From FEB-12 sp964503315 (GTDB taxonomy: Bacteria > Zixibacteria > MSB-5A5 > GN15 > FEB-12), in the NCBI GenBank assembly GCA_964503315.1, contig CAZCZL010000013.1, forward strand, positions 1 through 64,000: 64,000 nucleotides of DNA. The letters are read 5' to 3'. The notes beneath the pieces are model-generated. The model saw only the letters and a program-made list of their open reading frames with translations, was not told the origin of the DNA and did no database searches. Shown one piece after another: positions 1 through 9,099 of the stretch. How positions within the stretch are numbered: position 1 is the stretch's first letter; every line of letters starts with the position of its first letter. A program made the translations under genes and the position numbers.

Positions 1-58
1 TGGATAGAGCATCTGCCTTCTAAGCAGAGGGTAGCAGGTTCGAGTCCTGCCGGGGGTA
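1..58 (+). tRNA. tRNA-Arg (anticodon UCU), 5' part missing
   Basis: The window opens inside the D loop of a tRNA. What is visible is the 3' half of the D stem, an anticodon arm at 12-28 (stem TCTGC/GCAGA, seven-base loop 17-23, anticodon TCT at 19-21), a T arm with a GCAGG/CCTGC stem and the TTCGAGT loop, then the 3' acceptor strand CGGGGGT at 51-57 and discriminator A at 58. The CCA end is not encoded. UCU reads AGA/AGG arginine codons. Roughly the first 18 bases lie outside the window. Confidence 0.93.
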
Positions 59-87
59 TGTATAGTATCCGGTCCGCCAATTGCGCG

Positions 88-705
88 TCACTCGATCCTG
101 ATCTTCGCAATCTTCTTGAGTCGCGCCGCTGTGCCTTTCTCCTGACCAAGCGATGTTACCCCCCAACCACCGTCAAACAACAAGCGAGGCTCGTCAATCG
201 TCACCTCTGTTTGGTTGTTGTTCCCTGGTCGCTCCATTCGAATGGTCAGTTTTCTCCCTTCGGCGATTGCGGCCTGGACCAGGGCGAATGAGATCTCCTC
301 AGAGAGATCCGGGCCATCAGGCGGGAGCTGCATGCTCGAGGCAGCGTCCGCTACAAATGCCTCAAGCGAGTACTGCTGGCGCGAGATCACGCGTGTAATG
401 AGTGAGTCGAACTCCTCGCGATAATCCATATTGACCTGCTGCTGAACCAGGCGGAGCGCAGAGACGAGTAGCACGATCTCGTGCAACGTCATGTCATCCA
501 GTTGGACGCCGACCGGCGCCGCGAGTGTATACCCGCCACGGACTTTATCAAAATGGACCGGTATGTTGGCGTCGGCCAGCGCATTCAAATAGCGATAAGC
601 AGTTCGTTCCGGGATGCGACAACTGGATCTAATCGTATCAAGGCTGACCACTCGCCGGTGGCTCAGCAATTGCAGGATTCTCAGCATACGATCTGGCTTA
701 GGCAC
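88..705 (-). CDS. HTH / WYL-domain transcriptional regulator (YafY-like)
   Basis: This 205-residue protein begins with a winged-helix HTH domain (about residues 1-60), in which an HRRVVSLDTI segment and RTAYRYLNALADANIPV read as recognition helix and wing. It ends in a WYL-type domain, with GRKLTIRME, an EPRLLF strand and GGWGVTSL where the family has WYL. It should act as a cytosolic DNA-binding repressor or activator; WYL domains usually sense a ligand, often a nucleotide, and here the ligand is unknown. The ATG is preceded by GGAGGT at about 4 bases. At 205 residues it is shorter than the usual 230-330, so the WYL part may be minimal. It lies tail-to-tail with the tRNA, and no partner gene is apparent. 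Confidence 0.82.
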   Translation of the reverse strand: MPKPDRMLRILQLLSHRRVVSLDTIRSSCRIPERTAYRYLNALADANIPVHFDKVRGGYTLAAPVGVQLDDMTLHEIVLLVSALRLVQQQVNMDYREEFDSLITRVISRQQYSLEAFVADAASSMQLPPDGPDLSEEISFALVQAAIAEGRKLTIRMERPGNNNQTEVTIDEPRLLFDGGWGVTSLGQEKGTAARLKKIAKIRIE

Positions 706-744
706 ATGACCTCCGCTCGAGGGATTCCCTCCCCCGGGTCTCCG

Positions 745-987
745 TTAAAGTGTGAGCAACAGGAGTGACAGCCATGACAGCAGGCTTATATCTCCTTCAG
801 CCGATACATCCGGTCCGGCAAGACTGTCTTGCACACTGGTCGAATCCGGTTCCTGCCCATTAATGCTGACCGGAGGTTCGGGCGGCTGACCATCCGCCAT
901 GGTACTTGGTTGGAGAATCGAAATGAGAGACAGAGTGAGAACAATACAGAGTACGAGGTTCCGGGTAAGAGGATTGGGCCGACGCAT
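745..987 (-). CDS. small exported or membrane-anchored protein, unknown function
   Basis: This 80-residue protein has a basic N-terminus (MRRPNPLTRN), a hydrophobic stretch ending near residue 30 that reads as a signal peptide, a Pro/Asp/Ser-rich middle, and a C-terminal leucine run (LLSWLSLLLLTL) ending exactly at the stop. The C-terminus could be a membrane anchor. A GGGAG ribosome-binding sequence sits upstream of the ATG, which argues for real translation. It lies 40 bp upstream of the WYL regulator on the same strand. I do not recognise a family. It could be a spurious ORF, but its two-ended hydrophobic pattern is protein-like. Confidence 0.5.
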   Translation of the reverse strand: MRRPNPLTRNLVLCIVLTLSLISILQPSTMADGQPPEPPVSINGQEPDSTSVQDSLAGPDVSAEGDISLLSWLSLLLLTL

Positions 988-1258
988 GTTTACTCCCGCG
1001 TGAGTTGTTTATGTTCACTGGGAGTGTTGTCAAACCAAGTGCCAACGGCTGTCAGTGGTTCTTGGGATTGCTTAACCTACTGCCATACAACGCAATAGGT
1101 GACGCTCGCTTGAGTGACAGCTAGGAGGATACATTGCCACGGTAAGTGTGGAATTCAAGTTGTTGGACTGATTTTAAGACTGAAAGACAATGCGTTAGCG
1201 ACTTGCCACAAGATCACCAAGGTGTGGCGAGCTGGCAGATCTTGGGGGGACGCGAGAA
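988..1258. other. intergenic, nothing recognised
   Basis: About 270 bp lie between the small exported protein and the end of the kinase/AAA+ regulator. I see no convincing ORF, tRNA or U-tailed hairpin. It must hold the promoter of the 745-987 gene and the 3' end of the regulator transcript. Confidence 0.4.
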
Positions 1259-4200
1259 TCAGGAAAGACCGAAATATTTCATCCGTCGCCGAAAAGTGGA
1301 GAGTGACATTAGAACGAGCTTCGCCGCCTGCGATTGATTCCCTTTGGTCTGACGTAACGCGGCGACTAGCCTCGCCTTCTCCGCCGCATCAGCGTCCTGA
1401 CTGGCGTTGTTCGCGGTCTCCCGTTCGCGCAGGAATTTAGTCGGAAGTTGCGAGGGTGTCACCTCTTCCCCGCCATACAAGAGGCAGAGATTCTCGATCA
1501 CACTGCGCAACTGACGTACATTGCCCGGCCACGGATGTCTGATAAGAATGTCATAGACCTCAGAGTTAAATCGTGGCGGCAGATTTTGCGCCGAGTACAG
1601 CGACAGGAAATGCTCGATAAGCAATGGGATATCCTCCCGGCGTTCTCGCAATGGCGGTATCTCCAGGACGACCGTGCTGATCCTGTGATACAGGTCTCTG
1701 CGGAAAGTCCCCTCGGCGACCATCGTATCCAGATCTCGATGTGTCGCGAAGATGAATCGAACATCAACAGAAGTGACGCGGGTAGATCCTACCCGCTCGA
1801 ACTTCAGTTGCTCGACGACACGCAGCACTTTGGCCTGCGCATCAAGAGGCATATCCGCGATTTCGTCCAGGAACATAGTGCCGCCGTCGGAAGCCTCGAA
1901 TTTCCCCTCCCGCTCCCTGACATTGGTGGCGACATTGGCGGCGATACCAAACAACTCAGACTCGAGAAGAGTAGGAGATAGACTCGCGCAATTGAGCTTC
2001 AGGAAACTCTCCTTGCACCGAGGGCTTTGCTTGTGGATAAGGTCGCACAGGATCTCTTTGCCGGTGCCGGTTTCTCCCAGTATCAGCACAGTGGCGGAAC
2101 TGGCCGCAATCTTGGGAAGTGATCGAAGCAGTTCCAGCATTCGCGGATCCTGGGTAACAAACGACCCAGTGATCCCCTGGCTATCCAACCGGGAGCGCAA
2201 TTGACCGACCTGTTCGATGGCAATCCGCAGTTCCTTCGACTTGGAGATCGTGACCACCAACAGGTTCGCGATCGCGGACATCAACTTCCTGTCCTCTTCG
2301 CCGAAAAGGGCAGGTAGCGCATGGTGGTCAAGATACAGCACACCGAATGGGTTGCCTTCCAGGATCAGCGGGATACAGGCGACCGACATGATATTGTGCG
2401 CCACGACACTCTGGTACTTATTGGTGCGTGAATCGCGCACCGCGTCGTCAATGAAAAAAGGCATGCCGTCTTTCAGCGCGTCAAGCGGGATCGAAGACGA
2501 AAAATCGCTTAACTCCTTGACACTCTGTTCATCGCAATTGTACGCCGTGACCGGACGCAGTCCGGATCTGTCCGCACGGCGCAGAAAAATGATCCCACGC
2601 TCCGCCCCCGTCTGGTCAACGGCAAAACGAAGAAGCCGGTCAAGGAGCGGCCTGTAGTCTCCCAGCCCCTTCATCAGATCCGAGACCGCCAACAGCGAGT
2701 CGATCCAGGATCGCTCTGATCCAGCGGCTATCTCAAGGCGCGCGACGCGCGTCTCCAGTTCCTGGACCGTCGGCTGATTGCCGATGGTCCTGGCGTGCCG
2801 CTGTGCCTGCAACAGGTAGTTCCTTGCCCTCTTGAAGGATCCATGACTCTCATAATATTCGGCCACTTTCGTTGCCGCGAGCATCGCGTAGAAGTACATC
2901 CTCCCGCTGGACAGGTGTTGATAGGCTCGGATCCATCGTCGGGAGTCGCCGAGGTTCTCGGTAGGATCTATTCTTCCATCGCCGACCAAAGCAGTCGCTG
3001 CGGCATACAGCGGACAACGCTGATGGCCGCGCAGATTCCGCAGGGCGCGAATGTTCTCTACAATTGCTTCGGGCAGAGGGGAGCCAAAGATCAAAAGACT
3101 GAGGCTGGCTTCGACCGCTCTATTGGTCTGCCTGCAATTGAAAAGCTCGATCGTTTTCTGCGTCAGCAGGCCAATTTCATCCGAGGTTGGCTTTCTCCGG
3201 TTTATGAGCAGATAAGCTTCGCACTCTATGCGAGCCTCGTGATCACTGATCTGATGCGCGATCGTTCGCGCGCGCTCGAAATAGGTCCGTGCGTTTTCCG
3301 TATCATGCTGCCACATAGCAAGCTCTCCGAGACACATCCAGGCACGCTGGCTGATCTGGCTCTCCGGAGCGCCACGCAACAGGTCCAGCACCCGCAGTTG
3401 ATCCGCCCGAGAATCTTCTATCTTCCCTTCGCATCGCGCGAGAATGGCGCGATACGCCAGAGTCATCGCGGGTGACATTCCGCTCGGCACTGCCTGCAGT
3501 TCGACAATCCTCTGTTGCAGCCAGTAAGCCGCCTTGGCCGGCTTATTTATCCGCGCGTAACTGATGATAACGGCGTTGAGCGCAGTCGTAAGCAGAGAGG
3601 CCTGATCAGACTGCATCGCGATCTGGCGGCCCTGTTTTCCACGGCTGATACTCTCGATATATCTCCCTTCCTCGACCAGGATCTGAGACATGCTGATGAG
3701 GGGAGCCGCTTTCCTTTGTGGCAGAGAATAGGTATCTGCCAAAGAGAGCGCAGAAACAAAACGCTCGAGGGCCGGCGCGATATCTCCGCGTCGCCAGGCG
3801 ATCACTCCGAGCATGTAGACTGTCAGTATCCGGAGATCATGGAGACCAAGTTCAATTGATCGTTTCTCGATCTGGTGACCGCGAACCTCCGCCTCGTCCA
3901 GCTTTCCATCCATCAGCATCAACCATGCGTCGACCCGCTGGAACTCCAACATTATCGGCTCGTTGGCGGCGTACTCGGGATCCGCCGCAGCGATTGATGC
4001 AATGCGAAGCGCGGCTTCCTTTCCACCCGACCTGAGAGCCGCTACCTGCGCATCTACCAAATGTCTGAATCGAGATGAGGAATTGTCTGCACGATAGGCC
4101 TCCACCAGAAAGTCGGCGGCGACGGATTGCTGATTCGCGGCAAGCGCGCACTCAGCCGCTTCTCGCAGACATACCGCTTTTTGAGGCAGGCGATCATCTG

Positions 4201-5425
4201 TAACGAACCGCCTCAACAGGCGGAGCCCACGGAGCGGTTCACGTTGAGTGCGAAACTGTCGGGCCGATACCAGAGCTTCTTCTGCTGTCGCTTCCTTGGT
4301 GCCCGCGTCAGGGCGACCAGTGATCGCATCCAAATCGACCATGACCTCATCAACAAGAAGGTCGGACAGATGGAGATGAAAGAACTCTCCCTGCCTTTCG
4401 AGTCGCCCGTTGCCGATTACCTTTCGCCAGGCGCGGATCGTCTTGCTGAGTGAACACTTCACTCCGGATCTGGAAGCCGCCAGAAACTCCGGAGCGATAC
4501 CGAACAACCGCAGTTCGGTTGTGAGAATGCGCTCAAAGTTCCCCGACCTGAGTGCCCGACGTGCCTTGGCGGTAAACTGCGCGATCGCCTGCAAAGCCAA
4601 CAACTGATAGTGGGATAGCGCGTACGCTTCCTTCGACACAAGTCCGTGACGAACCAGCGAATCCAGGAGGAATCGTGGACGGAGAACATAATCCTCGGCG
4701 GTCAACTCCGTTATCAACGCTTCCAATTTGGATCGGTCGAGAACTATGGCTCGGTCGCTTCTACCGTCGATGGTCAAAAGGGCACGGAGGGACACGCCGA
4801 TCGAGTAATTGTCCGACTGCGCCATTGCCCGTTCGTTCGCCATCAGTTCAGGAGCGATATGACCCGGAGTACCGAAGACCAGGCCGAGCGGCTTGGCATT
4901 GTCGAACTGCAAAAAATCAAGATCGATCATCCGGAGATCAAAGGTGCCTGCCCGCTCCGCGACCAGAAAGTTCTCCAACTTCAGGTCGCCGTGCACCAGG
5001 CCGCGAAGATGGAGAAAATCGACCATCACGGCCAACTGTTGAATGATCTCGGGCCAATGCTCGGACAATAGCTCCGGAGTCAATGGCCGCCAGTCGGTAC
5101 CTTCAAGAAACGGATACTCAAGAACGAGATTGCCGTTCTGTACGGAGATCCTTCGAGCGGTGACGATATGTCTGTTGCGGATCAGGAAGTGACGTTGCAC
5201 GGACGCAGAGACCAGATTCGAAGCCGCCTGAGCCTCAGGCGACCCGTCATTGTGCAGAACTTTGACGAGACACGATTCCCCCGATGCAATATTGCGACCA
5301 CGCCAGATCTTGAAAGGAGGGTGTTCGGCCAACAGACTCTGAAGTTCGTAGTTGTCGCCTCGCGACACAGGCATCCAATTCTCCCCGGTCACTTTCGCGG
5401 TTAAATCGTTTCGAGTTTGATCCAT
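1259..5425 (-). CDS. Ser/Thr kinase - TPR - GAF - AAA+ (sigma54-activator type) - Fis HTH regulator
   Basis: This 1,388-residue multidomain regulator starts with a protein-kinase domain (about 15-290): a lysine in LVKVLH, catalytic loop HGDLKLENFLV near 145, a DLD in place of DFG near 168, and an APE motif; the glycine-rich loop is weak. A long helical repeat region (about 400-880) reads as TPR-like. A GAF domain (about 905-1060) follows, then an AAA+ module (about 1085-1320) with Walker A GETGTGKE, Walker B GGTMFLDE and arginine-finger region FRRDLYHR, and a Fis-type HTH at the C-terminus (NQSQAAKLV). The loop that should be GAFTGA reads ANVATN (about 1160-1168), so contact with sigma54 is doubtful. 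It is probably cytosolic, integrating a kinase and a GAF-sensed signal into transcription. Its target is unknown, and it is divergent from the CoA-binding gene. Confidence 0.9.
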   Translation of the reverse strand: MDQTRNDLTAKVTGENWMPVSRGDNYELQSLLAEHPPFKIWRGRNIASGESCLVKVLHNDGSPEAQAASNLVSASVQRHFLIRNRHIVTARRISVQNGNLVLEYPFLEGTDWRPLTPELLSEHWPEIIQQLAVMVDFLHLRGLVHGDLKLENFLVAERAGTFDLRMIDLDFLQFDNAKPLGLVFGTPGHIAPELMANERAMAQSDNYSIGVSLRALLTIDGRSDRAIVLDRSKLEALITELTAEDYVLRPRFLLDSLVRHGLVSKEAYALSHYQLLALQAIAQFTAKARRALRSGNFERILTTELRLFGIAPEFLAASRSGVKCSLSKTIRAWRKVIGNGRLERQGEFFHLHLSDLLVDEVMVDLDAITGRPDAGTKEATAEEALVSARQFRTQREPLRGLRLLRRFVTDDRLPQKAVCLREAAECALAANQQSVAADFLVEAYRADNSSSRFRHLVDAQVAALRSGGKEAALRIASIAAADPEYAANEPIMLEFQRVDAWLMLMDGKLDEAEVRGHQIEKRSIELGLHDLRILTVYMLGVIAWRRGDIAPALERFVSALSLADTYSLPQRKAAPLISMSQILVEEGRYIESISRGKQGRQIAMQSDQASLLTTALNAVIISYARINKPAKAAYWLQQRIVELQAVPSGMSPAMTLAYRAILARCEGKIEDSRADQLRVLDLLRGAPESQISQRAWMCLGELAMWQHDTENARTYFERARTIAHQISDHEARIECEAYLLINRRKPTSDEIGLLTQKTIELFNCRQTNRAVEASLSLLIFGSPLPEAIVENIRALRNLRGHQRCPLYAAATALVGDGRIDPTENLGDSRRWIRAYQHLSSGRMYFYAMLAATKVAEYYESHGSFKRARNYLLQAQRHARTIGNQPTVQELETRVARLEIAAGSERSWIDSLLAVSDLMKGLGDYRPLLDRLLRFAVDQTGAERGIIFLRRADRSGLRPVTAYNCDEQSVKELSDFSSSIPLDALKDGMPFFIDDAVRDSRTNKYQSVVAHNIMSVACIPLILEGNPFGVLYLDHHALPALFGEEDRKLMSAIANLLVVTISKSKELRIAIEQVGQLRSRLDSQGITGSFVTQDPRMLELLRSLPKIAASSATVLILGETGTGKEILCDLIHKQSPRCKESFLKLNCASLSPTLLESELFGIAANVATNVREREGKFEASDGGTMFLDEIADMPLDAQAKVLRVVEQLKFERVGSTRVTSVDVRFIFATHRDLDTMVAEGTFRRDLYHRISTVVLEIPPLRERREDIPLLIEHFLSLYSAQNLPPRFNSEVYDILIRHPWPGNVRQLRSVIENLCLLYGGEEVTPSQLPTKFLRERETANNASQDADAAEKARLVAALRQTKGNQSQAAKLVLMSLSTFRRRMKYFGLS

Positions 5426-5497
5426 TCAAGATAAACTCTTGTAGCCAAAAGCGGTAGCGGAAACTTGCGCATCTCGGCCGTGAAGCCCGACTTTTCG

Positions 5498-5526
5498 TTG
5501 GCAGAATCCAATTTGGCGTGTAAATT
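5498..5526 (+). promoter_or_regulatory. sigma70-type promoter for the CoA-binding protein gene
   Basis: TTGGCA at 5498-5503 and TAAATT at 5521-5526 are separated by exactly 17 bases. They lie 37 bp upstream of the ATG, which itself has an AGGAGG about 12 bases before it. Prediction from sequence only. Confidence 0.5.
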
Positions 5527-5562
5527 CGCCCCAGTTGTCGACTATCAGGAGGTTGAGTGTAA

Positions 5563-6003
5563 ATGTCGCCTAACGATACTATTGCGGAGATTTGTCAGGC
5601 CAAAGCGATCGCCGTGGTCGGAGTATCGGATCGAGATTTCGGCGGCGTGATCTATCGCACGCTCAAAGACCGCGGGTTCACTGTCTATGCAGTACATCCG
5701 GCGCGTACGACTTTCGCCGATGACCCCTGTTACCCCTCACTCAAAGAACTTCCAACGGACGTGAAGGTTGCGGTTATCGCGGTGGCTCCGCACGCGGCCG
5801 AGCAGGTGACGCGTGACGCGATCGCTGCGGGATATACGCACCTCTGGTATCAGCAAAATCTTGACTTCAGTTCGTCGGTTAAGCTGGCTGAAGAAGCCGG
5901 CATTCAGACGGTCAGTAACAAGTGTATTCTGATGTACGCGGGTGAAGTTACCGGTATCCACCGATTTCATCGCTTTTTGGCGAAGTTATTCGGGAAGTAC
6001 TGA
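5563..6003 (+). CDS. CoA-binding domain protein (YccU-like)
   Basis: This 146-residue protein spans almost exactly one CoA-binding Rossmann domain: KAIAVVGVSDRDFGGVIYRTLKDRGF is the nucleotide-binding beta-alpha-beta start, followed by VYAVHP, and ends with the KCILMYAGEV segment typical of the succinyl-CoA-synthetase-like CoA-binding family. Members of this small stand-alone group bind CoA or acyl-CoA; a physiological role is not established. Start chosen at ATG 5563 because AGGAGG lies upstream. It is a monocistronic gene with its own promoter between the divergent kinase regulator and the M13 peptidase. Confidence 0.85.
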   Translation: MSPNDTIAEICQAKAIAVVGVSDRDFGGVIYRTLKDRGFTVYAVHPARTTFADDPCYPSLKELPTDVKVAVIAVAPHAAEQVTRDAIAAGYTHLWYQQNLDFSSSVKLAEEAGIQTVSNKCILMYAGEVTGIHRFHRFLAKLFGKY

Positions 6004-6179
6004 ACGTTTGCAAGTTGTTTTCAAATAGCGTGTTAGGCGCACACCTCTATTCTGTGCGGCACATCACAGATTCTCCAATAAACAATTGACAACCTCTTAG
6101 CGTATAGTAGCTTGATGCTTCCCGGGCGGGCCGGCACGGCCCCTCCGCTATTCGAGACACTCAAGATGAAGGGCGTATC

Positions 6180-8219
6180 ATGAAGAGATTCTTCTCGCTT
6201 ATGGCGATCCTGGCCGCGTGTGTACTGCTGGCCGGATTCGCTGTCGCTGCTGACCCCAATCCAAAAGCAGTCGATGTTACAGCGCTGGATACCTCGGTGG
6301 ATCCGTGCGCTGATTTCTGGACCTATGCAAACGGCAACTGGTTCAAGGGGAAAGAGATCCCCGCTGAGTACAGTTCCTGGTCCCCGATGCATGAAATGTA
6401 CGAGCGCAATAACACGATCCTCCGGGAGATCTGCGAAGAAGCCGCCGCAGACGCGAAGGCCGCCGCCGGTTCCGCCCGCCAGAAAATCGGTTCTTTTTAC
6501 AAAGTCGCGATGGATACCGCCAAGATCGAGGCCGACAAAGCCAAGCCGCTGGCCGCTGATCTTGCCTATTTCGCCGCGATGAAGACCCCGGCCGACATTC
6601 AGGCCGCCATCAACAAGTTCCATCGCTCCGGTTCCGAGTTCCTGTTCGACCTGTCTGTCGACCAGGATATGAAGAAGCCGGAAGAGATCATCCTCTACGC
6701 GTCGCAGAGCGGACTCGGCCTTCCCGACCGCGATTATTACACGCGCACAGATGAAGAGTCAGTCAATCTACGCGTGAAGTATGTCACGCATGTCGCCAAT
6801 ATGCTGAAGCTTTTGGGCGAAAGCGAAGATGGCGCGCGCAATTCAGCCGAGAAGATCCTGGCGATCGAGACCCGTCTCGCCAACGCGTCGCTGACCAATG
6901 TCGAACTTCGCGACCCGGCCGCCTGGTACAATATCAAGACTGTCGACCAGGCCAACCAGGCGACCCCGAATTTCAACTGGACCGCCTACTTCAAGGCGAT
7001 GGACCAGCCGCAGATCACCAGTTTCTCCATCTTCCCCGACAAGTTCTTCGCCGAACTGAACACGATGTTGTCGGAAGTCCCGATGGCCGACTGGCAGGCG
7101 TATTTCCGCTGGCACCTGGTGCATCAGGCAGCTCCGTATCTCAGCTCCGAATTCATCAATGAGAATTTCAATTTTTACTCCGCGACCCTCTCCGGCGTGA
7201 AGGAACTCCGCCCCCGCTGGAAGCGCGTTTTGGTACATGTCGAGGGAGCGCTTGGCGAAGCTCTCGGCGAGCTGTATGTTGAAAAGACCTTCCCCCCGCG
7301 CGCCAAAGAGAAAGCCAATCAGATGGTTCACCATCTGCTCGCCTCCATGGGTGACCGGATCAATGCGGTTGACTGGATGTCGGCTGAGACCAAAACCGCC
7401 GCGCTCAAGAAGCTTTCAACATTTGTTGTCAAAGTTGGCTATCCGGATGTCTGGCGCGACTACTCCAAGTTGACCATTACGTCGGACATGCCGTATTTCG
7501 AAATGATCCAGCGCGGCGACGCGTTTGAAATGCAGCGTCAGCTCGACAAGATCGGCAAGCCGGTCGACCGTGGCGAATGGGGCATGACTCCGCAGACCAT
7601 CAACGCGTATTACAATCCGCTGATGAACGAGATCGTGTTCCCTGCCGCTATCCTTCAGCCGCCGGCGTTTGACCCGGATGCCGACGATGCCTCCAATTTT
7701 GGCGCGATCGGCGCGGTGATCGGACATGAGATCACCCACGGATTCGATGATATGGGCGCGCAGTTCGGTCCCGATGGTTCCTACCAGAACTGGTGGAAAG
7801 AAGAAGACATGACCCAGTTCAAGGCCCGCACCGACAAGCTGGTCGAGCAGTACAACAACTACGTCGTGGTGGACGGCATGACCATCAACGGCCAGTTGAC
7901 CCTCGGCGAGAATATAGCCGACCTCGGCGGCCTGCTGGTTTCCTACTACGGCTTGCAGAAGGCGCTCGAAGGAAAGTCCCGCGAGAAGATCGACGGCTTT
8001 ACGCCCGAGCAGCGTTTCTTCCTCGCGTTTGCCTCCGATTGGCGGACGATGATGCGCCCCGAAGCGCTGAAACTTCAGATCAACACCGACCCGCACTCGC
8101 CGTCGGAGTTCCGCCTCCGCGGACCATTGGCGAACATGGTCGAGTTCCAGAAAGCGTTTGGCTGCACCGCCGAGGCGGCGATGCTTCGCGCTCCTGAGAA
8201 CATGATCAAGATCTGGTAA
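6180..8219 (+). CDS. pepO: M13 family zinc metallopeptidase (PepO / neprilysin-like), exported
   Basis: A 679-residue secreted endopeptidase. Residues 1-23 form a signal peptide ending AVAADP. The N-terminal M13 domain begins with VDPCADFWTYANGNW. The catalytic domain carries HEITH (H516, E517, H520) and the second motif ENIAD (E577, D581), which supply the zinc ligands and catalytic residues of gluzincins; the C-terminus ends with the family-typical IKIW. NAYYNPLMNEIVFPA, the substrate-binding strand, is present. It should cleave oligopeptides in the periplasm or outside the cell. Length is standard for the family. A GAAGGG lies about 10 bases before the ATG and a strong terminator follows, so it is monocistronic. 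The 176 bp upstream holds a TTGACA but no well-spaced -10. Confidence 0.95.
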   Translation: MKRFFSLMAILAACVLLAGFAVAADPNPKAVDVTALDTSVDPCADFWTYANGNWFKGKEIPAEYSSWSPMHEMYERNNTILREICEEAAADAKAAAGSARQKIGSFYKVAMDTAKIEADKAKPLAADLAYFAAMKTPADIQAAINKFHRSGSEFLFDLSVDQDMKKPEEIILYASQSGLGLPDRDYYTRTDEESVNLRVKYVTHVANMLKLLGESEDGARNSAEKILAIETRLANASLTNVELRDPAAWYNIKTVDQANQATPNFNWTAYFKAMDQPQITSFSIFPDKFFAELNTMLSEVPMADWQAYFRWHLVHQAAPYLSSEFINENFNFYSATLSGVKELRPRWKRVLVHVEGALGEALGELYVEKTFPPRAKEKANQMVHHLLASMGDRINAVDWMSAETKTAALKKLSTFVVKVGYPDVWRDYSKLTITSDMPYFEMIQRGDAFEMQRQLDKIGKPVDRGEWGMTPQTINAYYNPLMNEIVFPAAILQPPAFDPDADDASNFGAIGAVIGHEITHGFDDMGAQFGPDGSYQNWWKEEDMTQFKARTDKLVEQYNNYVVVDGMTINGQLTLGENIADLGGLLVSYYGLQKALEGKSREKIDGFTPEQRFFLAFASDWRTMMRPEALKLQINTDPHSPSEFRLRGPLANMVEFQKAFGCTAEAAMLRAPENMIKIW

Positions 8220-8240
8220 GACAGATCGTCAGGTGACAAA

Positions 8241-8266
8241 GGGTGGCCCTCCGGCCACCCTTTTTT
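8241..8266 (+). terminator. Rho-independent terminator of the M13 peptidase gene
   Basis: An eight-base-pair perfect stem (GGGTGGCC / GGCCACCC, loop CTCC) is followed by six T residues, 22 bases after the stop codon. A textbook terminator. Confidence 0.93.
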
Positions 8267-8282
8267 GTGCATATCGGACTTG

Positions 8283-8312
8283 TTGACTTATGGAGTCCAC
8301 CTTTTGTATGTT
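8283..8312 (+). promoter_or_regulatory. promoter of the queuosine-precursor transporter gene
   Basis: TTGACT at 8283-8288 and TATGTT at 8307-8312 with an 18-base spacer lie just after the terminator of the previous gene and about 15 bases before the chosen ATG. The leader would be very short, so the exact start point is uncertain. Confidence 0.45.
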
Positions 8313-8327
8313 TGGACAGGTAAGCAG

Positions 8328-9044
8328 ATGACCAATCAACCACAGACCCAACCGCACGAACACCACCACTATCGTTACTATGATCTTATAATGGCGTTGT
8401 TCGTCACGGTGCTACTCTGTTCGAATCTGATCGGGCCGAGCAAGATCTGGAGCTGGGGCGACTTTTCGTTTGGCGCGGGGATACTCTTCTTCCCTATCAG
8501 CTATCTGTTTGGGGATATCCTGACCGAGGTATACGGCTACGCCCGCGCGCGCAAAGTGGTCTGGGCAGGTTTCGGCGCGCTGGTTTTTGCGTCATTCATG
8601 GCCTGGGTGGTGCTTGCTCTTCCCCCGGCGGCAGGTTGGGAAGGTCAGGAGGCGCTGCAGTCGGTCTTTGGTTCAACCTGGCGGATAATCCTTGCGTCAA
8701 TTTCCGCTTACTGGATCGGCGAGTTCAGCAATTCATACGTACTGGCCAAGCTGAAGCTGTTGACCAAAGGACGATTTCTCTTTGTTCGCACTATCGGTTC
8801 AACAATAGTGGGCGCGGGGGTGGATACCCTCGTATTTTACCCGGTCGCGTTTTTGGGTATCTGGAGCAATGAGCAGATCATCGCGGTGATGGCCGGGAAC
8901 TACGCGCTCAAAGTCCTCTGGGAGGCGATTGCGACGCCATTCACTTACAAGGTGGTCAATTTCCTCAAGCGGATCGAGCGCGAAGACTACTACGACTGGA
9001 AGACCGACTTCACGCCGTTCTCGCTGCAGACCGACGACAATTGA
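8328..9044 (+). CDS. yhhQ: queuosine precursor transporter (QPTR, YhhQ/DUF165 family)
   Basis: A 238-residue integral membrane protein with about six hydrophobic segments. Family hallmarks include LIGPSKIWSWG, a FPISYLFGDILTEVYGYARARKVVW block, a SISAYWIGEFSNSYVLAKLK segment and RTIGSTIVGAGVDTLVFYPVAF. The family imports preQ0/preQ1 or queuine-type bases for tRNA queuosine modification. An in-frame ATG exists at 8296-region codons further upstream, but I chose 8328 (MTNQPQ) because it avoids overlap with the terminator and has AGG just upstream. The N-terminus is His-rich (HEHHHYRYY), which is unusual. No preQ1 riboswitch is visible. The gene has its own promoter and is monocistronic. Confidence 0.9.
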   Translation: MTNQPQTQPHEHHHYRYYDLIMALFVTVLLCSNLIGPSKIWSWGDFSFGAGILFFPISYLFGDILTEVYGYARARKVVWAGFGALVFASFMAWVVLALPPAAGWEGQEALQSVFGSTWRIILASISAYWIGEFSNSYVLAKLKLLTKGRFLFVRTIGSTIVGAGVDTLVFYPVAFLGIWSNEQIIAVMAGNYALKVLWEAIATPFTYKVVNFLKRIEREDYYDWKTDFTPFSLQTDDN

Positions 9045-9099
9045 TTCCACGCAACATGGCGCAATCAAACTCGTATAACTGGGGAGAGGTTTCTGAACA

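Noticed and set aside
2795..3475. 226-codon plus-strand reading frame
   Set aside because: Antisense to the TPR region of the kinase regulator; no signal, no domain, no ribosome-binding site.
6091..6116. TTGACA with TATAGT as promoter for the M13 peptidase
   Set aside because: The two boxes are only about 11 bases apart, too close for a sigma70 promoter.
6033..6623. 196-codon minus-strand frame with Gly-rich composition
   Set aside because: Antisense to the M13 peptidase start and the promoter region; composition matches a shadow frame.
8241..8330. preQ1 riboswitch upstream of the queuosine-precursor transporter
   Set aside because: The space between the terminator and the ATG is about 60 bp and I see no pseudoknot-type hairpin with an A-rich tail.
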